This document shows, piece by piece, positions 1 through 8,729 of a stretch of DNA of 64,000 bases. The DNA is from Salinimicrobium sp. TH3 (GTDB lineage: Bacteria; Bacteroidota; Bacteroidia; Flavobacteriales; Flavobacteriaceae), in assembly GCF_026676115.1 (NCBI RefSeq), contig NZ_JAPONB010000004.1:1-64000 (forward strand). Direction: 5' to 3'. Each line of letters opens with the position of its first letter. Within the stretch, counting starts at the first letter, position 1. The translations under genes and the position numbers were made by a program. The notes below the pieces were generated by a model that saw nothing but the letters and a program-made list of their open reading frames with translations, had not been told where the DNA came from and ran no database searches.

Positions 1-77
1 CTCTTTATTCACCGGGAAATATTTATCCGCAAAGAAACTTATTTTTCACTTTAGACCCAACTTTTGAGATTGATCCC

Positions 78-250
78 AAAAAAGCCCGTGCAGGCGGCAG
101 CCTGCAGGCTTTGTTTTAGTTCCACCCCTTCAGGATCACCGACCGAAGGAAGGTAATCCTGAAGTTAGAGCTACGAAGGTAGAAATAAGAAGTCTTTCTG
201 GGTTCATCACAAGCCAAAGGGCGATAAAGAAAAAGTTCTCGCTGCTCACA
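78..250. repeat. Degenerate ~170-bp intergenic repeat, copy 1
   Basis: This copy begins with an A-run and GCCCGTGCAGGC, then carries two hairpins. The first is TGCAGGC/GCCTGCA around 93-108. The second is TTCAGGATCACC/GGTAATCCTGAA at 129-163 (11 of 12 pairs). The order and sequence match copies at 1818-1989 and 1990-2110. A decayed start of another unit lies at about 205-250. The copy sits upstream of the histidine kinase at 502. Bases 1-77 and 251-480 show no gene or other clear signal. Function is unknown. Confidence 0.75.
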
Positions 251-488
251 AAAAGAGAAGCCCTCCAAGCACAAATCTACCGACTAATACTATGTTGTGA
301 GGCAGAATTGATAAATGCTCCACAATTTGCTGCAAAAAATCACCTGTTTACGCATACTCCCAGGCTTTTTGACGCAAAAATTACAACACAAATCGCTCCG
401 TGTGTACTTTCTTCCCCTTTAATTTTGCCTCACATCTTTAGCGGTATAATTTGTTTATTTTGTGATAGAATGTTAAATAATTAGATCT

Positions 489-496
489 TATTTTTG
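489..496 (+). promoter_or_regulatory. -7 promoter element (TATTTTTG) of the histidine kinase gene
   Basis: This is an exact match to the Bacteroidetes -7 consensus TAnnTTTG. It ends only 5 bases before the ATG at 502, so the transcript would be leaderless or nearly so. A clear -33 TTG at the right distance is not evident. Confidence 0.5.
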
Positions 497-501
497 TGCC
501 T

Positions 502-1596
502 ATGGCTGAGACTCCCAGAAATGATGCCCGACAATTGCGGCAACTCAATTTCGACCTTGCAAATTATTTTTCCAATACAGTAATTCCGCAGCTGTTTGTT
601 GATGCAGATCTCATTTTAAGGATCTTCACTCCACCAGCAATGAAACAATTTTCTTTAACATATGATCATGTGGGTAGCCATATCTCAGATATTAAGGATA
701 ACCTCCGTTATCCCCATGTTGTTGAGGATATTAGTGAGGTAATCGATAATCCAAATAATTCTCTGGAAAAAGAAGTGCAGACGACAGACGGCTACTGGTA
801 TCAGATGAATATTGTACCTTATATTGAATATGAGGAGGACGTCATTAACGGAGTTATCATCACTTTTACAGACGTTACAAAAAGACTGCTTGCTTTGAGA
901 GAATCGGAAAAATTAAATTCTCAGTACGAGATCCTCATGTTTGCCTTAGCACATGATATAAGGCAACCTATCTCAACAATCTCCTTAGTTGCTGATGGAT
1001 TAAAGATGGCTTCTTCACAGGACGGTTTTAGGCAGTTCGGCAAATGGGCCGACACCCTCAGAAAATCTTCTAGAAGTCTAAAAACTTTGGTTGAAGACTT
1101 TACTGCCGGTAAGGTAGGGGAGAGGGAAGAATCTTCCGAAGAAATGAAGCTGAACATTAAAGATATCTGCGAAGATATACTTCTCGCCCTTAAATTGGAG
1201 ATTAGAAAGAAAAATATTAAGGTTACAACGGATTTAAAGATAGCAGAGATAACTTTTCCCAGGAGCAGTCTAAGAAGTGTGATCTATAATCTTATCCATA
1301 ATGCCGTTAAGTTTTGCGATCCCGAAAAAGCTTCAGAGATAAATATAGCCACAGAGGAAATAGGAGATTTTGTTATCCTGTGTGTGCAGGATAATGGATT
1401 GGGTATATCATTTGATGATCAGAGACGTGTGTTCAAAAAATCTTCAAGATTACATAATAATATAAAAGGTACCGGAATGGGGCTCTATGTTATTAAACAA
1501 ATGATTGAAGATTATGGTGGGCGAATAAAGCTAGAGAGTGATAAAGGAGAAGGAAGCACTTTTAAAGTCTTCTTTAAAAATCACAAAACAGCATAA
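502..1596 (+). CDS. PAS-domain sensor histidine kinase
   Basis: This is a soluble sensor kinase that would autophosphorylate and pass phosphate to a response regulator not found next to it. Residues 15-130 form a PAS domain of the type seen in CheB/CheR-PAS chemotaxis hybrids (LFVDADLILRIFTP, PY...GVIITFTDVT). The HisKA domain has the phospho-acceptor His151 in AHDIRQPIS. The HATPase domain shows the N box (HNAVKF), DNGLGIS and GTGMGLYVIKQ. There is no membrane segment. A GTG at 496 could also start the frame, but it overlaps the -7 element, so the ATG at 502 is preferred. The gene stands alone between intergenic repeat copies. Confidence 0.9.
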   Translation: MAETPRNDARQLRQLNFDLANYFSNTVIPQLFVDADLILRIFTPPAMKQFSLTYDHVGSHISDIKDNLRYPHVVEDISEVIDNPNNSLEKEVQTTDGYWYQMNIVPYIEYEEDVINGVIITFTDVTKRLLALRESEKLNSQYEILMFALAHDIRQPISTISLVADGLKMASSQDGFRQFGKWADTLRKSSRSLKTLVEDFTAGKVGEREESSEEMKLNIKDICEDILLALKLEIRKKNIKVTTDLKIAEITFPRSSLRSVIYNLIHNAVKFCDPEKASEINIATEEIGDFVILCVQDNGLGISFDDQRRVFKKSSRLHNNIKGTGMGLYVIKQMIEDYGGRIKLESDKGEGSTFKVFFKNHKTA

Positions 1597-1769
1597 TCAG
1601 ATAAAATAATCTTACACCTTTTTATATAAATTAGTACATTTAAAAGGCAATAAATATCATTCTAAAAGGTCACCTAATCGGTTACCTGGAGGATAGAAAA
1701 AAGAGAAAAGCACTGAATTTACTGGTATTACGGAAGATGCAATTAACCCTGCCACCCCGACAAAGCAAA

Positions 1770-1800
1770 GCCCTGCACGAAAGTGCAGGGCTTTTTTGTT
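1770..1800 (+). terminator. Intrinsic terminator
   Basis: A perfect 9-bp stem GCCCTGCAC/GTGCAGGGC with a GAAA tetraloop is followed by TTTTTTGTT. It lies 170 bases past the histidine kinase stop and fits that gene's orientation. It abuts the second block of intergenic repeats and may belong to the repeat element itself. Confidence 0.75.
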
Positions 1801-1817
1801 GGACTTGGCGTGAGCTT

Positions 1818-1989
1818 GCTCACTGGCCGAAAGGACAACAAAAAAGCCCGTGCAGGCTTAAGCCTGCGGGGCATTGCTTTAGTTTCACCCCTTCAGGATC
1901 ACCGACCGCAGGAAGGTAATCCTGAACATAGAAGTGGGAAGGTAGAATTACGAACTGATAATTCAAAATTTACTCGAGTTTTAAACTTT
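1818..1989. repeat. ~170-bp intergenic repeat, copy 2
   Basis: The copy begins CTCACTGGCCGAAAGGACAAC, continues with AAAAAAGCCCGTGCAGG at 1840, and contains the palindrome GCAGGCTTAAGCCTGC and the stem TTCAGGATCACC/GGTAATCCTGAA at 1892-1926. It is head-to-tail with copy 3. Short reading frames across it follow the repeat on more than one frame and are not genes. Confidence 0.8.
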
Positions 1990-2110
1990 CTCATAAGCCG
2001 ACAGGCCAACAAAAAAGTCCGTACAGGCAGGATTTTGTTTTTGTCTCATTCCACAAGGATCACCGGCCGCAGGGAGATAATCCTGAAGGTAGAAGAAGTA
2101 AGATCGAAAG
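1990..2110. repeat. ~170-bp intergenic repeat, copy 3 (decayed)
   Basis: The copy starts TCATAAGCCGACAGGCCAAC, then AAAAAAGTCCGTACAGGC. Its second stem (AAGGATCACC/GATAATCCT, 2055-2086) is weaker, and the first stem seen in copies 1 and 2 is lost. It ends just before the 3' end of the LytTR gene on the opposite strand. Confidence 0.75.
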
Positions 2111-2130
2111 ACAAAGGAATTACCAATTTC

Positions 2131-2856
2131 CTAGTCCAGAGCCCACTTTTCAAGTTTTTCTAAAACAGAAGATTTATAGCTCCTGCTTATAGGTATTGCT
2201 TTTCCTTTAATTTCAAGATACTCATTGGTATAAGATTCCAAAGCAGATAAAGAAACAATAAAGGAGCGATGAGTGCGTATAAAACGCGACTCTGGTAGTT
2301 CTTTTTCAATGTTGCTCATAGTTTCCCTTATTACAATATTTTCTGTGCGGGTGTGGATCTTCAGGTAATCATTTAAGCTTTCGATATAACAGATTTCAGT
2401 AAAGTTTATTTTGATCATCTTACGGTCTGATCTTACGAACATGAAATCATTCTGCACCTCATTCTTTTCCTGCACCTGTAGCCGGTGGTTTTTAAAATGG
2501 ATATTGTAAAAAGAGTTCACCGCTCTATACAGTCTATCAAAGGAAATGGGCTTTAGTAAATAATCTACAGCCTGGAGATCGAATCCATCTACAGCGTATT
2601 CCCTGTATGCCGTAGTGAAGATAATTTTAATATCCTTATTAATGGTGCGTGCAAAGGAAAGACCGGAAATTTCGGGCATATTGATATCCAGAAATATTAG
2701 ATCCACCTTATGTGAATTTATTAATGTAAAAGCCTCGTTTGCTTTGACACAGGAACCCACAATGGTGATGTTGTCGATCTTTGACAAATGTTCTGCTATG
2801 ATCTCTCTGGCTGTAGGCTCATCATCTACAATTATACACACAATTTTTTCAGCCAT
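2131..2856 (-). CDS. LytTR-family response regulator
   Basis: This is the DNA-binding output half of a two-component system. The receiver domain (residues 5-120) has the acidic pair Asp11-Asp12, the phospho-acceptor Asp57 in DLIFLDINMPE, and the conserved Lys in YLLKPI. A LytTR DNA-binding domain covers about residues 140-240 (FVRSDRKMIKI, IRTHRSFIVS). The length of 241 aa is normal for AlgR/LytR regulators. The gene overlaps the end of the kinase gene by 8 bases, so the two are translationally coupled. Confidence 0.93.
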   Translation of the reverse strand: MAEKIVCIIVDDEPTAREIIAEHLSKIDNITIVGSCVKANEAFTLINSHKVDLIFLDINMPEISGLSFARTINKDIKIIFTTAYREYAVDGFDLQAVDYLLKPISFDRLYRAVNSFYNIHFKNHRLQVQEKNEVQNDFMFVRSDRKMIKINFTEICYIESLNDYLKIHTRTENIVIRETMSNIEKELPESRFIRTHRSFIVSLSALESYTNEYLEIKGKAIPISRSYKSSVLEKLEKWALD

Positions 2857-3925
2857 TTGGTAAGGTTTTTAAGTAATTTAAGGATAGTTGTGCTTCAAAA
2901 GAATTGGCATTCCTGTGAAGGCTAAGATCAAAATTGTTCCCGTATAGTAATTCCAGACGTTTTTCCAGGTTTGTTAGTCCTAATCCATGTTGCCGCCCTG
3001 AGTTTTCCATATCTTTAGTGGAATTTTTTACGTTAAACCACAGTTTCTCATCATCAATTGTAAGGTCAATTTGAATAGTCAATTTTCCATCTATAATTCC
3101 TCCATGTTTAAAGCTGTTTTCTACTAACGGAATGAGCAGCATAGGTGCAATATTTATATTTGTGAGCTCTGCAGGAAAATTCATTATCACAGATAAACTG
3201 TTCCGAAATCTGGTCTTTTCCAAGGCAATATAATCCTTTATATGGTCTATCTCGTTGTCAAGACTCACCCATGGCTTATCTACTTGATACAACAAATAAT
3301 CCAGCAGGTTGGAGAGTTTAAGGATCATATCGGGGGTTTCTTCAGATTTCTTTAGAGCATGGCCATACATTGTGTTAAGGGTATTGAACAGGAAATGAGG
3401 ATGGACCTGCATTTTTAGATAATGCAGTTCCTGTTCCTTAAGCTTTAACTGTGCTTCCAGGATCTTATTCTCCAGGGTTTTATTTTCAGCTTCAGAAGAA
3501 TAATTCTGCTTCAGGAGGATGAAAGCACTTACAGCTACCACCACGAGATAAACAAGGGTCATCATAAAAAGGAGGCTTCGGCTAACGGCAGGCATTCCGC
3601 GGTAATTCATATTCATTATGAAAACTAATCCGTAAAATATGGAGATAACAATGGCAAATGCAGATATAATTAAAGTGTATAGGCTATAAAGACTGAACAA
3701 CAGATATTTTTTTCGAAGCAGGAAGCCAGGTATAAGGTAATAGATTACTGTGTAAGTGGTAATCATAGTTACCGGAAGCAGGAAAATCGTAAAGGAACCG
3801 GTGTATTTGAGATCCTCATTAGAACTTCCAAGGAGGTAAGAGAAAAAAAGGAGCACCAACAGCCAGAAAAAGGCATGTAGCAAAATTTTTCTGAAAAAGA
3901 GATATAGGTACCGGTTTAGTGTCAT
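2849..3925 (-). CDS. LytS/YehU-type sensor histidine kinase
   Basis: This membrane kinase is the partner of the LytTR regulator that overlaps its stop codon. Four hydrophobic segments lie at about residues 12-32, 43-66, 76-104 and 117-138. A short coiled coil (145-172) leads to the His_kinase domain with the phospho-acceptor motif QVHPHFLFNTLN (His175/His177). The ATP-binding part shows VENSFKHG and HGLGLTNLEKRL. No recognisable extracellular sensor domain is present, so any signal is probably sensed in the membrane. Confidence 0.93.
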   Translation of the reverse strand: MTLNRYLYLFFRKILLHAFFWLLVLLFFSYLLGSSNEDLKYTGSFTIFLLPVTMITTYTVIYYLIPGFLLRKKYLLFSLYSLYTLIISAFAIVISIFYGLVFIMNMNYRGMPAVSRSLLFMMTLVYLVVVAVSAFILLKQNYSSEAENKTLENKILEAQLKLKEQELHYLKMQVHPHFLFNTLNTMYGHALKKSEETPDMILKLSNLLDYLLYQVDKPWVSLDNEIDHIKDYIALEKTRFRNSLSVIMNFPAELTNINIAPMLLIPLVENSFKHGGIIDGKLTIQIDLTIDDEKLWFNVKNSTKDMENSGRQHGLGLTNLEKRLELLYGNNFDLSLHRNANSFEAQLSLNYLKTLPNG

Positions 3926-4105
3926 AAAAGCTACAATATCTAATTTATTTGAGAATTATAACTTCTTTCTGCGATAAACGACCGGTTTAATGCCTTTTTT
4001 AACCGTCAGTAAAAAGAGTACGACCATTAGAAGTGCCTATGCCGTTAAAAAAGGGTTCTAAATCGTAGTTCACCTTTTTTTTCGGGCGACATCAGGAAAA
4101 GTCTA

Positions 4106-4113
4106 TAGATTTG
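4106..4113 (+). promoter_or_regulatory. -7 promoter element (TAGATTTG)
   Basis: This is an exact TAnnTTTG match 28 bases before the ATG at 4142, in the 216-bp divergent gap between the LytS kinase and the MotA/ExbB-like gene. The -33 position is poor. Confidence 0.45.
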
Positions 4114-4141
4114 GCTAAACCAACTTTTAAAATACACAGTC

Positions 4142-4567
4142 ATGACAGCATTAGCAATTCAACAGGAAGTTCATAGAAGTATTTTCGAGGAATTAGGAAG
4201 AAGAATGGAGGAAGGAGGATTTTTTATAATGATGTTGATATTAATAGTAGGGATCTTGGGGATTATACTGCTGGTGAGAGGCATTTATTTTGCCCGGAGC
4301 AAAAACCCCCGACTTTTGAAAATGATTATCCTTATCAATTCTCTCGGACTTTTTGCCCTGGTACTTGGAATTTTCGGGCAGTTAATAAAACTTATAAACA
4401 CCCTCGACTATCTTAGTTCTTTTGAAGATACCACTCCCCGGGATTTCGCCGATGGTTTAAAAATGACCATGCTACCAACTCTTTTTGGCGCTTTTATATT
4501 TCTTGTGACCAGGTTTTCTACAATTATTTTAAACTGGATAAAACCACTTCGGGAAAATGACATTTGA
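4142..4567 (+). CDS. MotA/TolQ/ExbB-like membrane protein
   Basis: This is a 141-aa inner-membrane protein with three predicted helices, at about residues 27-48, 62-84 and 108-130. The last two, with the segment GLKMTMLPTLFGAFIFL, resemble the core of the MotA/TolQ/ExbB proton-channel family. In that family the protein normally pairs with an ExbD/MotB-type partner, and none is encoded nearby. It is shorter than typical ExbB (about 230 aa), and its substrate or partner cannot be told. The downstream serine hydrolase starts 53 bases later on the same strand. Confidence 0.65.
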   Translation: MTALAIQQEVHRSIFEELGRRMEEGGFFIMMLILIVGILGIILLVRGIYFARSKNPRLLKMIILINSLGLFALVLGIFGQLIKLINTLDYLSSFEDTTPRDFADGLKMTMLPTLFGAFIFLVTRFSTIILNWIKPLRENDI

Positions 4568-4619
4568 AGGCCTGCTCTTTTTTAAAAAAATGTCACTTTA
4601 CAATTTTAAATACATCATT

Positions 4620-5708
4620 ATGAAAAATGCTTTTATTCCTGTACTCCTCCTTATGCTGGGAGGGCTTGTAAATGCACAGAACGTTCAAAGACTTGAAAAA
4701 GTGGACAGCCTGTTCAATATTCTTGAGTATAATGAAATGGCCATGGGAAGTATATCCATTTTTTCGAAAGGGAAAGAGGTCTACCAGCGTTCCATAGGTT
4801 ACTCAGAGTTGGAAAATGCTTCGGAAGCAGATGCAGCAACCATCTATAGAATTGGTTCAATAACAAAAACCTTTACCGCCGTTGTGATCATGCAGCTAAT
4901 AGAAGAAGACAAGTTAAAACCTGATACTTTTTTGCAACAATTTTTTCCGCAGATTCCCAATTCAGATAAAATAACCATTAACCATTTGCTAAGGCATCAA
5001 AGCGGTTTATTTAATGTGACAGATGATGAAGATTTCAGGTCCTGGATGCTAAAGCCTCAGAGCAGGGAAGACATGCTAAAGCGGTTCGTCAAATACGGAA
5101 TTCTTTTTGAACCTGCGGAAAAAGCTCAATATTCCAATACAAATTATTTGTTGCTTTCGTATATAGCTGAAGATATTGAGGACAAAACATTTGCCGAAAT
5201 TGTAGAGGAGAGGATGATTAAGAAACTTGACCTGGAAAACACCTTTTACGGAGGTAAAATAGACCCTGAAAATAATGAGGCTCGTTCCTATGTCAAATCC
5301 GAAAGTGCATGGCAGGTAACTCCCGAAACAGATATGAGCGTACCCATGGGTGCAGGAGGTCTGGTTTCGACACCCGAAGATCTTAATATTTTTTTCTACC
5401 ATCTATTCGAAGGAGATCTGGTATCAGAAACTTCTTTAGAAGCCATGAAAAATACAGAAAATGGAATTGGTCCGGGGATTATGAAACTTCCGTTTAACAA
5501 CATGGAGGTGTATGGCCATGGGGGCGGCATAGACGGGTTTTCATCTATTGCAGTTCATTTTCCCGGGCAGAAGTTAACTGCAGCATATACTGCCAATGCT
5601 TCAGATTATCCTATGCAGAACCTGTTCCAGGTTATAATTAAAATGATATTGGGTCTTGATTATGAACTTCCGGAAAGCTTATTGGCCGACTCCAAGCTTC
5701 AGAATTAA
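4620..5708 (+). CDS. Serine hydrolase, class C beta-lactamase/PBP fold
   Basis: This is an exported penicillin-binding-protein-like hydrolase; the substrate is unknown (peptidoglycan peptides, esters or beta-lactams are possible for the family). The start at 4620 is chosen because it gives a clean signal peptide (MKNAFIPVLLLMLGGLVNAQ). An upstream in-frame ATG at 4557 would overlap the previous gene and bury the signal. Active-site motifs are complete: Ser80-I-T-Lys83, Tyr171-S-Asn173 and the third-box HGGG from His300. The length of 362 aa is usual for the family. Confidence 0.9.
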   Translation: MKNAFIPVLLLMLGGLVNAQNVQRLEKVDSLFNILEYNEMAMGSISIFSKGKEVYQRSIGYSELENASEADAATIYRIGSITKTFTAVVIMQLIEEDKLKPDTFLQQFFPQIPNSDKITINHLLRHQSGLFNVTDDEDFRSWMLKPQSREDMLKRFVKYGILFEPAEKAQYSNTNYLLLSYIAEDIEDKTFAEIVEERMIKKLDLENTFYGGKIDPENNEARSYVKSESAWQVTPETDMSVPMGAGGLVSTPEDLNIFFYHLFEGDLVSETSLEAMKNTENGIGPGIMKLPFNNMEVYGHGGGIDGFSSIAVHFPGQKLTAAYTANASDYPMQNLFQVIIKMILGLDYELPESLLADSKLQN

Positions 5709-5839
5709 AGCCTGCTAAAAGCTCAATCTTTTAAACCATTTTTCCTCTTCCTCTCCTTTATGTATTTGTAAGATTTTAATAATCAAATATTTATAATTAA
5801 TTTATGTAACAATTTTATCTTTACAAGTCTTCCACCGAC

Positions 5840-5847
5840 TATTTTTG
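5840..5847 (+). promoter_or_regulatory. -7 promoter element (TATTTTTG) for the VOC gene
   Basis: This is an exact TAnnTTTG match 30 bases before the ATG at 5878, giving a short leader. The surrounding sequence is very AT-rich. Confidence 0.5.
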
Positions 5848-5877
5848 TATTAATGTTTAACTTCTAAATATTTAAAT

Positions 5878-6267
5878 ATGAAATCAAAAAATCCTGTTGT
5901 TTGGTTTGAAATTTATGTTGACGACCTTGAGCGAGCAAAGAAGTTTTATGAACACGTACTGGAGGTAAAATTAAATGAACTTCCATCGTCTAGTGACAGT
6001 AACGATGAAATGAAAATGTTGGCTTTTCCAATGGAAATGGAAGAGGATGGTGCAAGTGGAGCCCTGGTTAAAATGACAGGCGTTGGTGCAGGCGGAAATT
6101 CTACCATCATTTATTTTAGAAGTGAAGATTGTGCTGTTGAGGAAAAAAAGATTTCAAATGCCGGAGGAAAAATATTCAAACCAAAAATGTCAATTGGAGA
6201 ATATGGTTTTATAGTTCTCGCATATGATACAGAAGGTAATATGTTTGGGATTCATTCTCAGGTATAA
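5878..6267 (+). CDS. VOC-family (glyoxalase/bleomycin-resistance fold) protein
   Basis: This is a small 129-aa soluble protein of the vicinal-oxygen-chelate superfamily. It begins with the typical VWFEIYVDDLERAKKFYEHV segment and ends with the second betaalphabeta module (GFIVLAYDTEGNMFGIHS). Family members include glyoxalases, dioxygenases and drug-binding proteins, and the sequence alone does not identify the substrate. It is a single-gene unit with its own promoter. The following gap at 6268-6501 shows no gene. Confidence 0.88.
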   Translation: MKSKNPVVWFEIYVDDLERAKKFYEHVLEVKLNELPSSSDSNDEMKMLAFPMEMEEDGASGALVKMTGVGAGGNSTIIYFRSEDCAVEEKKISNAGGKIFKPKMSIGEYGFIVLAYDTEGNMFGIHSQV

Positions 6268-6501
6268 AAACCATTTAATAATTTGATTACTAATTAAATA
6301 TTATTCTTCAAACAACATACTGGTTGTTCAAATCAAATTGAAATATTGTAAGTAGAAAATAGAACCATCTTAATAGTTCAAAAGAGATTAAATCCCGTAC
6401 TACCGGTGACATTTGTTACCCCTTAAATACATGCTGTAGTTTACCTTTAATTGAGGTTCTCAATTAGAACCTTTTATAGTGTTAAACTAAAATAGGGGAT
6501 T

Positions 6502-8562
6502 ATGAAAAAAAATTTACTTCTGGTACTGTGGATTGTGCCGGTACTAATGCCAAACAAGATTTGGAGCCAGGTGAACGAATTTCCTTATCCGGAAGGATTC
6601 GAACAAACCTTTATGAACCAAAATGAAAATTTTATTCCCAACTGGTTCGGAAACTATGTCGACGGAACAAGAATTTTTCAGGAGGATATTTATACAAGAA
6701 CTGGAGATCATTCTCTGGGGCTCTGGGCTGTAGTAGAAGAGGGAGAAGATGAGGAAGAGGTGGAGATCTTTACACAGGTTCATCTTGATCTTAGCGGTAT
6801 GGAGAATGTCGCGGCCACGTTTTGGGTTGCTACACGTGCCACAGGAGCCATGAAACATGTCAAACTATTCATGCAGGTTTCAACAGATGGAGGCCTTAGT
6901 TTTGGGTCCAGAGTTCTTATGGGATCAGATCACCGTGGCTTCAACAATGTGGATTCCGATTTTAAAGAATTTGTCTTTGCCCTGCATCCTGAGGCATTTG
7001 ACAACTCCAATGTGATCTTGCGCTTCCTTACCAAAGCAGGAGCCCGTAAAGGGACCGCTGCAAAGGTTTTGATCGATGATGTATATATCTTTGCGGCCGA
7101 GCATGATATATTTCCTCCGCTAGCCCTTGAGCCGAAGCCATTAAGTATAAATCAATTAAGCATTGAATTCAGTGAACCGGTAAATAACACTGCCCTCAAC
7201 GTTTCTAATTATAGTTTGAATTCAATACCTGTCGAAGGGGTGGCTGAAATTTCACCTGAAGGAGATGTGGTTATCCTCAATTTAACTTCTCCCATTGCTA
7301 TTGGAAAGTATTATGAACTTGGAATAGCCAATATTGAGGATTTGGCAGGTAATGTAATGTTACCAATGACCTCAGAAATTATTTACAATCCCCTGCAGGA
7401 AGGATTGGTGATCACAGAGATTATGTATGATGAACCTCCTGCAGAACATAATGACAATCTTGAATTCATTGAATTATATAATGTTACCGATGCGCCTATT
7501 GAACTGGGTGGTCTAAGGATCAAAGGAGGAATTACCAGTGGGCGCTTACCTGAATATACCCTTGAACCCGGCGCATATTGGATCACTGCCAAAAATGCCA
7601 CAGTTTTTACCGATTTCTTCGGAATTCCTGCTTATGAATGGCACGGAGCGAATCTGAGCAATGACGAACCCGAAACGATTTACATTATTAACACCGATCA
7701 TCATTCTGATGTTCAAATAGATCTGGTAACCTATAGTGTAGGTTCGCCATGGCCTGAAGGTGCTGCAGGCGGTGGCTATTCCATGGTGCTTTGCGATGCT
7801 ACTTTGGATAACAACGACCCATTAAATTGGAGTGAAGCTACACAATTTGCAGGTACATATAATGAAAATAAAATCTATGCAAGTCCCGGAAAAGGTTGTT
7901 GTACTTCTGAAATTTTGGTGGATGCCGGACCGGACAAAATTGTATATACCGGTTTGCCAGAAAAATTTAGCTGTACTGAATTATCTGTAATAGTTTCGGG
8001 GGGAATACCTCCATACACCTACAGCTGGACTTCCTTACCTGCTTCAGGCAAACCTAAAGTGGAGGTTTGTCCTGCAGTCACCACAAAATATATAGTGACA
8101 GTCACAGATGCAGAAGGCTGCTCTGGTATTGATGAGATCACTGTTCTGGTGTCAAATATTTTAGGGAATGATAAAATTGAATTGTGTTATTCCGGAAGAA
8201 CCTTAAGTGTTCCACCGGCTGCAGTAAAAAATTATCTTTCTAAAGGAGCTGAACTGGGATCTTGTGAAACGGTTACCTCAATTGCAGGTTTAGGAGAGGA
8301 AATGGTTGAGATCAATATTTTTCCAAATCCATCAACCGGTCCCGTAAATTTTTCTTTCAAGCCTCTTGTTCCGGCTGAGGCTGCTGCTAAGATTGTGAAT
8401 TTCAGTGGACAAAATATGAGAACCCTATTTTCAGGTAAGGTGTTGGCCAATAGAGAATACAATTGTGATTTGAATGCCGGTACTTGGCCAGCCGGGATAT
8501 ACTTTTTTGTCGTAAAAACCGAAGGGCATACTTACTCACGACAGTTTATAGTAAGAAAATAG
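6502..8562 (+). CDS. T9SS-exported protein with lamin-tail domain
   Basis: This is a secreted or cell-surface protein of 686 aa. In order it has a signal peptide (about 1-22, ending IWSQ), a jelly-roll-like domain (about 30-200), an Ig-like SbsA-type segment (about 205-300), a lamin-tail domain (about 300-440, LVITEIMYDEPP, NLEFIELYN), a PKD/SprB-like segment (about 470-560, PYTYSWTS), and a C-terminal type A sorting domain (INIFPNPSTGPVNFSF ... GIYFFVVKTEG ... QFIVRK). The last domain directs export by the type IX (Por) system. The ligand is unknown. The gene is preceded by AATAGGGGATT and stands alone. Confidence 0.9.
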   Translation: MKKNLLLVLWIVPVLMPNKIWSQVNEFPYPEGFEQTFMNQNENFIPNWFGNYVDGTRIFQEDIYTRTGDHSLGLWAVVEEGEDEEEVEIFTQVHLDLSGMENVAATFWVATRATGAMKHVKLFMQVSTDGGLSFGSRVLMGSDHRGFNNVDSDFKEFVFALHPEAFDNSNVILRFLTKAGARKGTAAKVLIDDVYIFAAEHDIFPPLALEPKPLSINQLSIEFSEPVNNTALNVSNYSLNSIPVEGVAEISPEGDVVILNLTSPIAIGKYYELGIANIEDLAGNVMLPMTSEIIYNPLQEGLVITEIMYDEPPAEHNDNLEFIELYNVTDAPIELGGLRIKGGITSGRLPEYTLEPGAYWITAKNATVFTDFFGIPAYEWHGANLSNDEPETIYIINTDHHSDVQIDLVTYSVGSPWPEGAAGGGYSMVLCDATLDNNDPLNWSEATQFAGTYNENKIYASPGKGCCTSEILVDAGPDKIVYTGLPEKFSCTELSVIVSGGIPPYTYSWTSLPASGKPKVEVCPAVTTKYIVTVTDAEGCSGIDEITVLVSNILGNDKIELCYSGRTLSVPPAAVKNYLSKGAELGSCETVTSIAGLGEEMVEINIFPNPSTGPVNFSFKPLVPAEAAAKIVNFSGQNMRTLFSGKVLANREYNCDLNAGTWPAGIYFFVVKTEGHTYSRQFIVRK

Positions 8563-8729
8563 TTGAGCGGGTGTCTAAAAAGATAATTACAACCTGAAAA
8601 CAGGCTGATCCCCAAAGGTAACTCCTTTATAGATTCACAGTGGTATTTGTTCCTTTTGAAGGTAACATAGGTCACTAAATATTCTTCATTTATTGAGTAG
8701 CTTAATTAGATAATTAAAATATGTGTAAA

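Noticed and set aside
78-2110. CRISPR array
   Set aside because: Units are about 170 bp, few, degenerate and lack unique spacers of constant length; no cas genes are present.
1737-2163. Two open frames (60 and 126 aa) across the second repeat block
   Set aside because: They follow the repeated units and the terminator hairpin, have no ribosome site, and translate to low-similarity basic peptides; the region is better explained as repeats.
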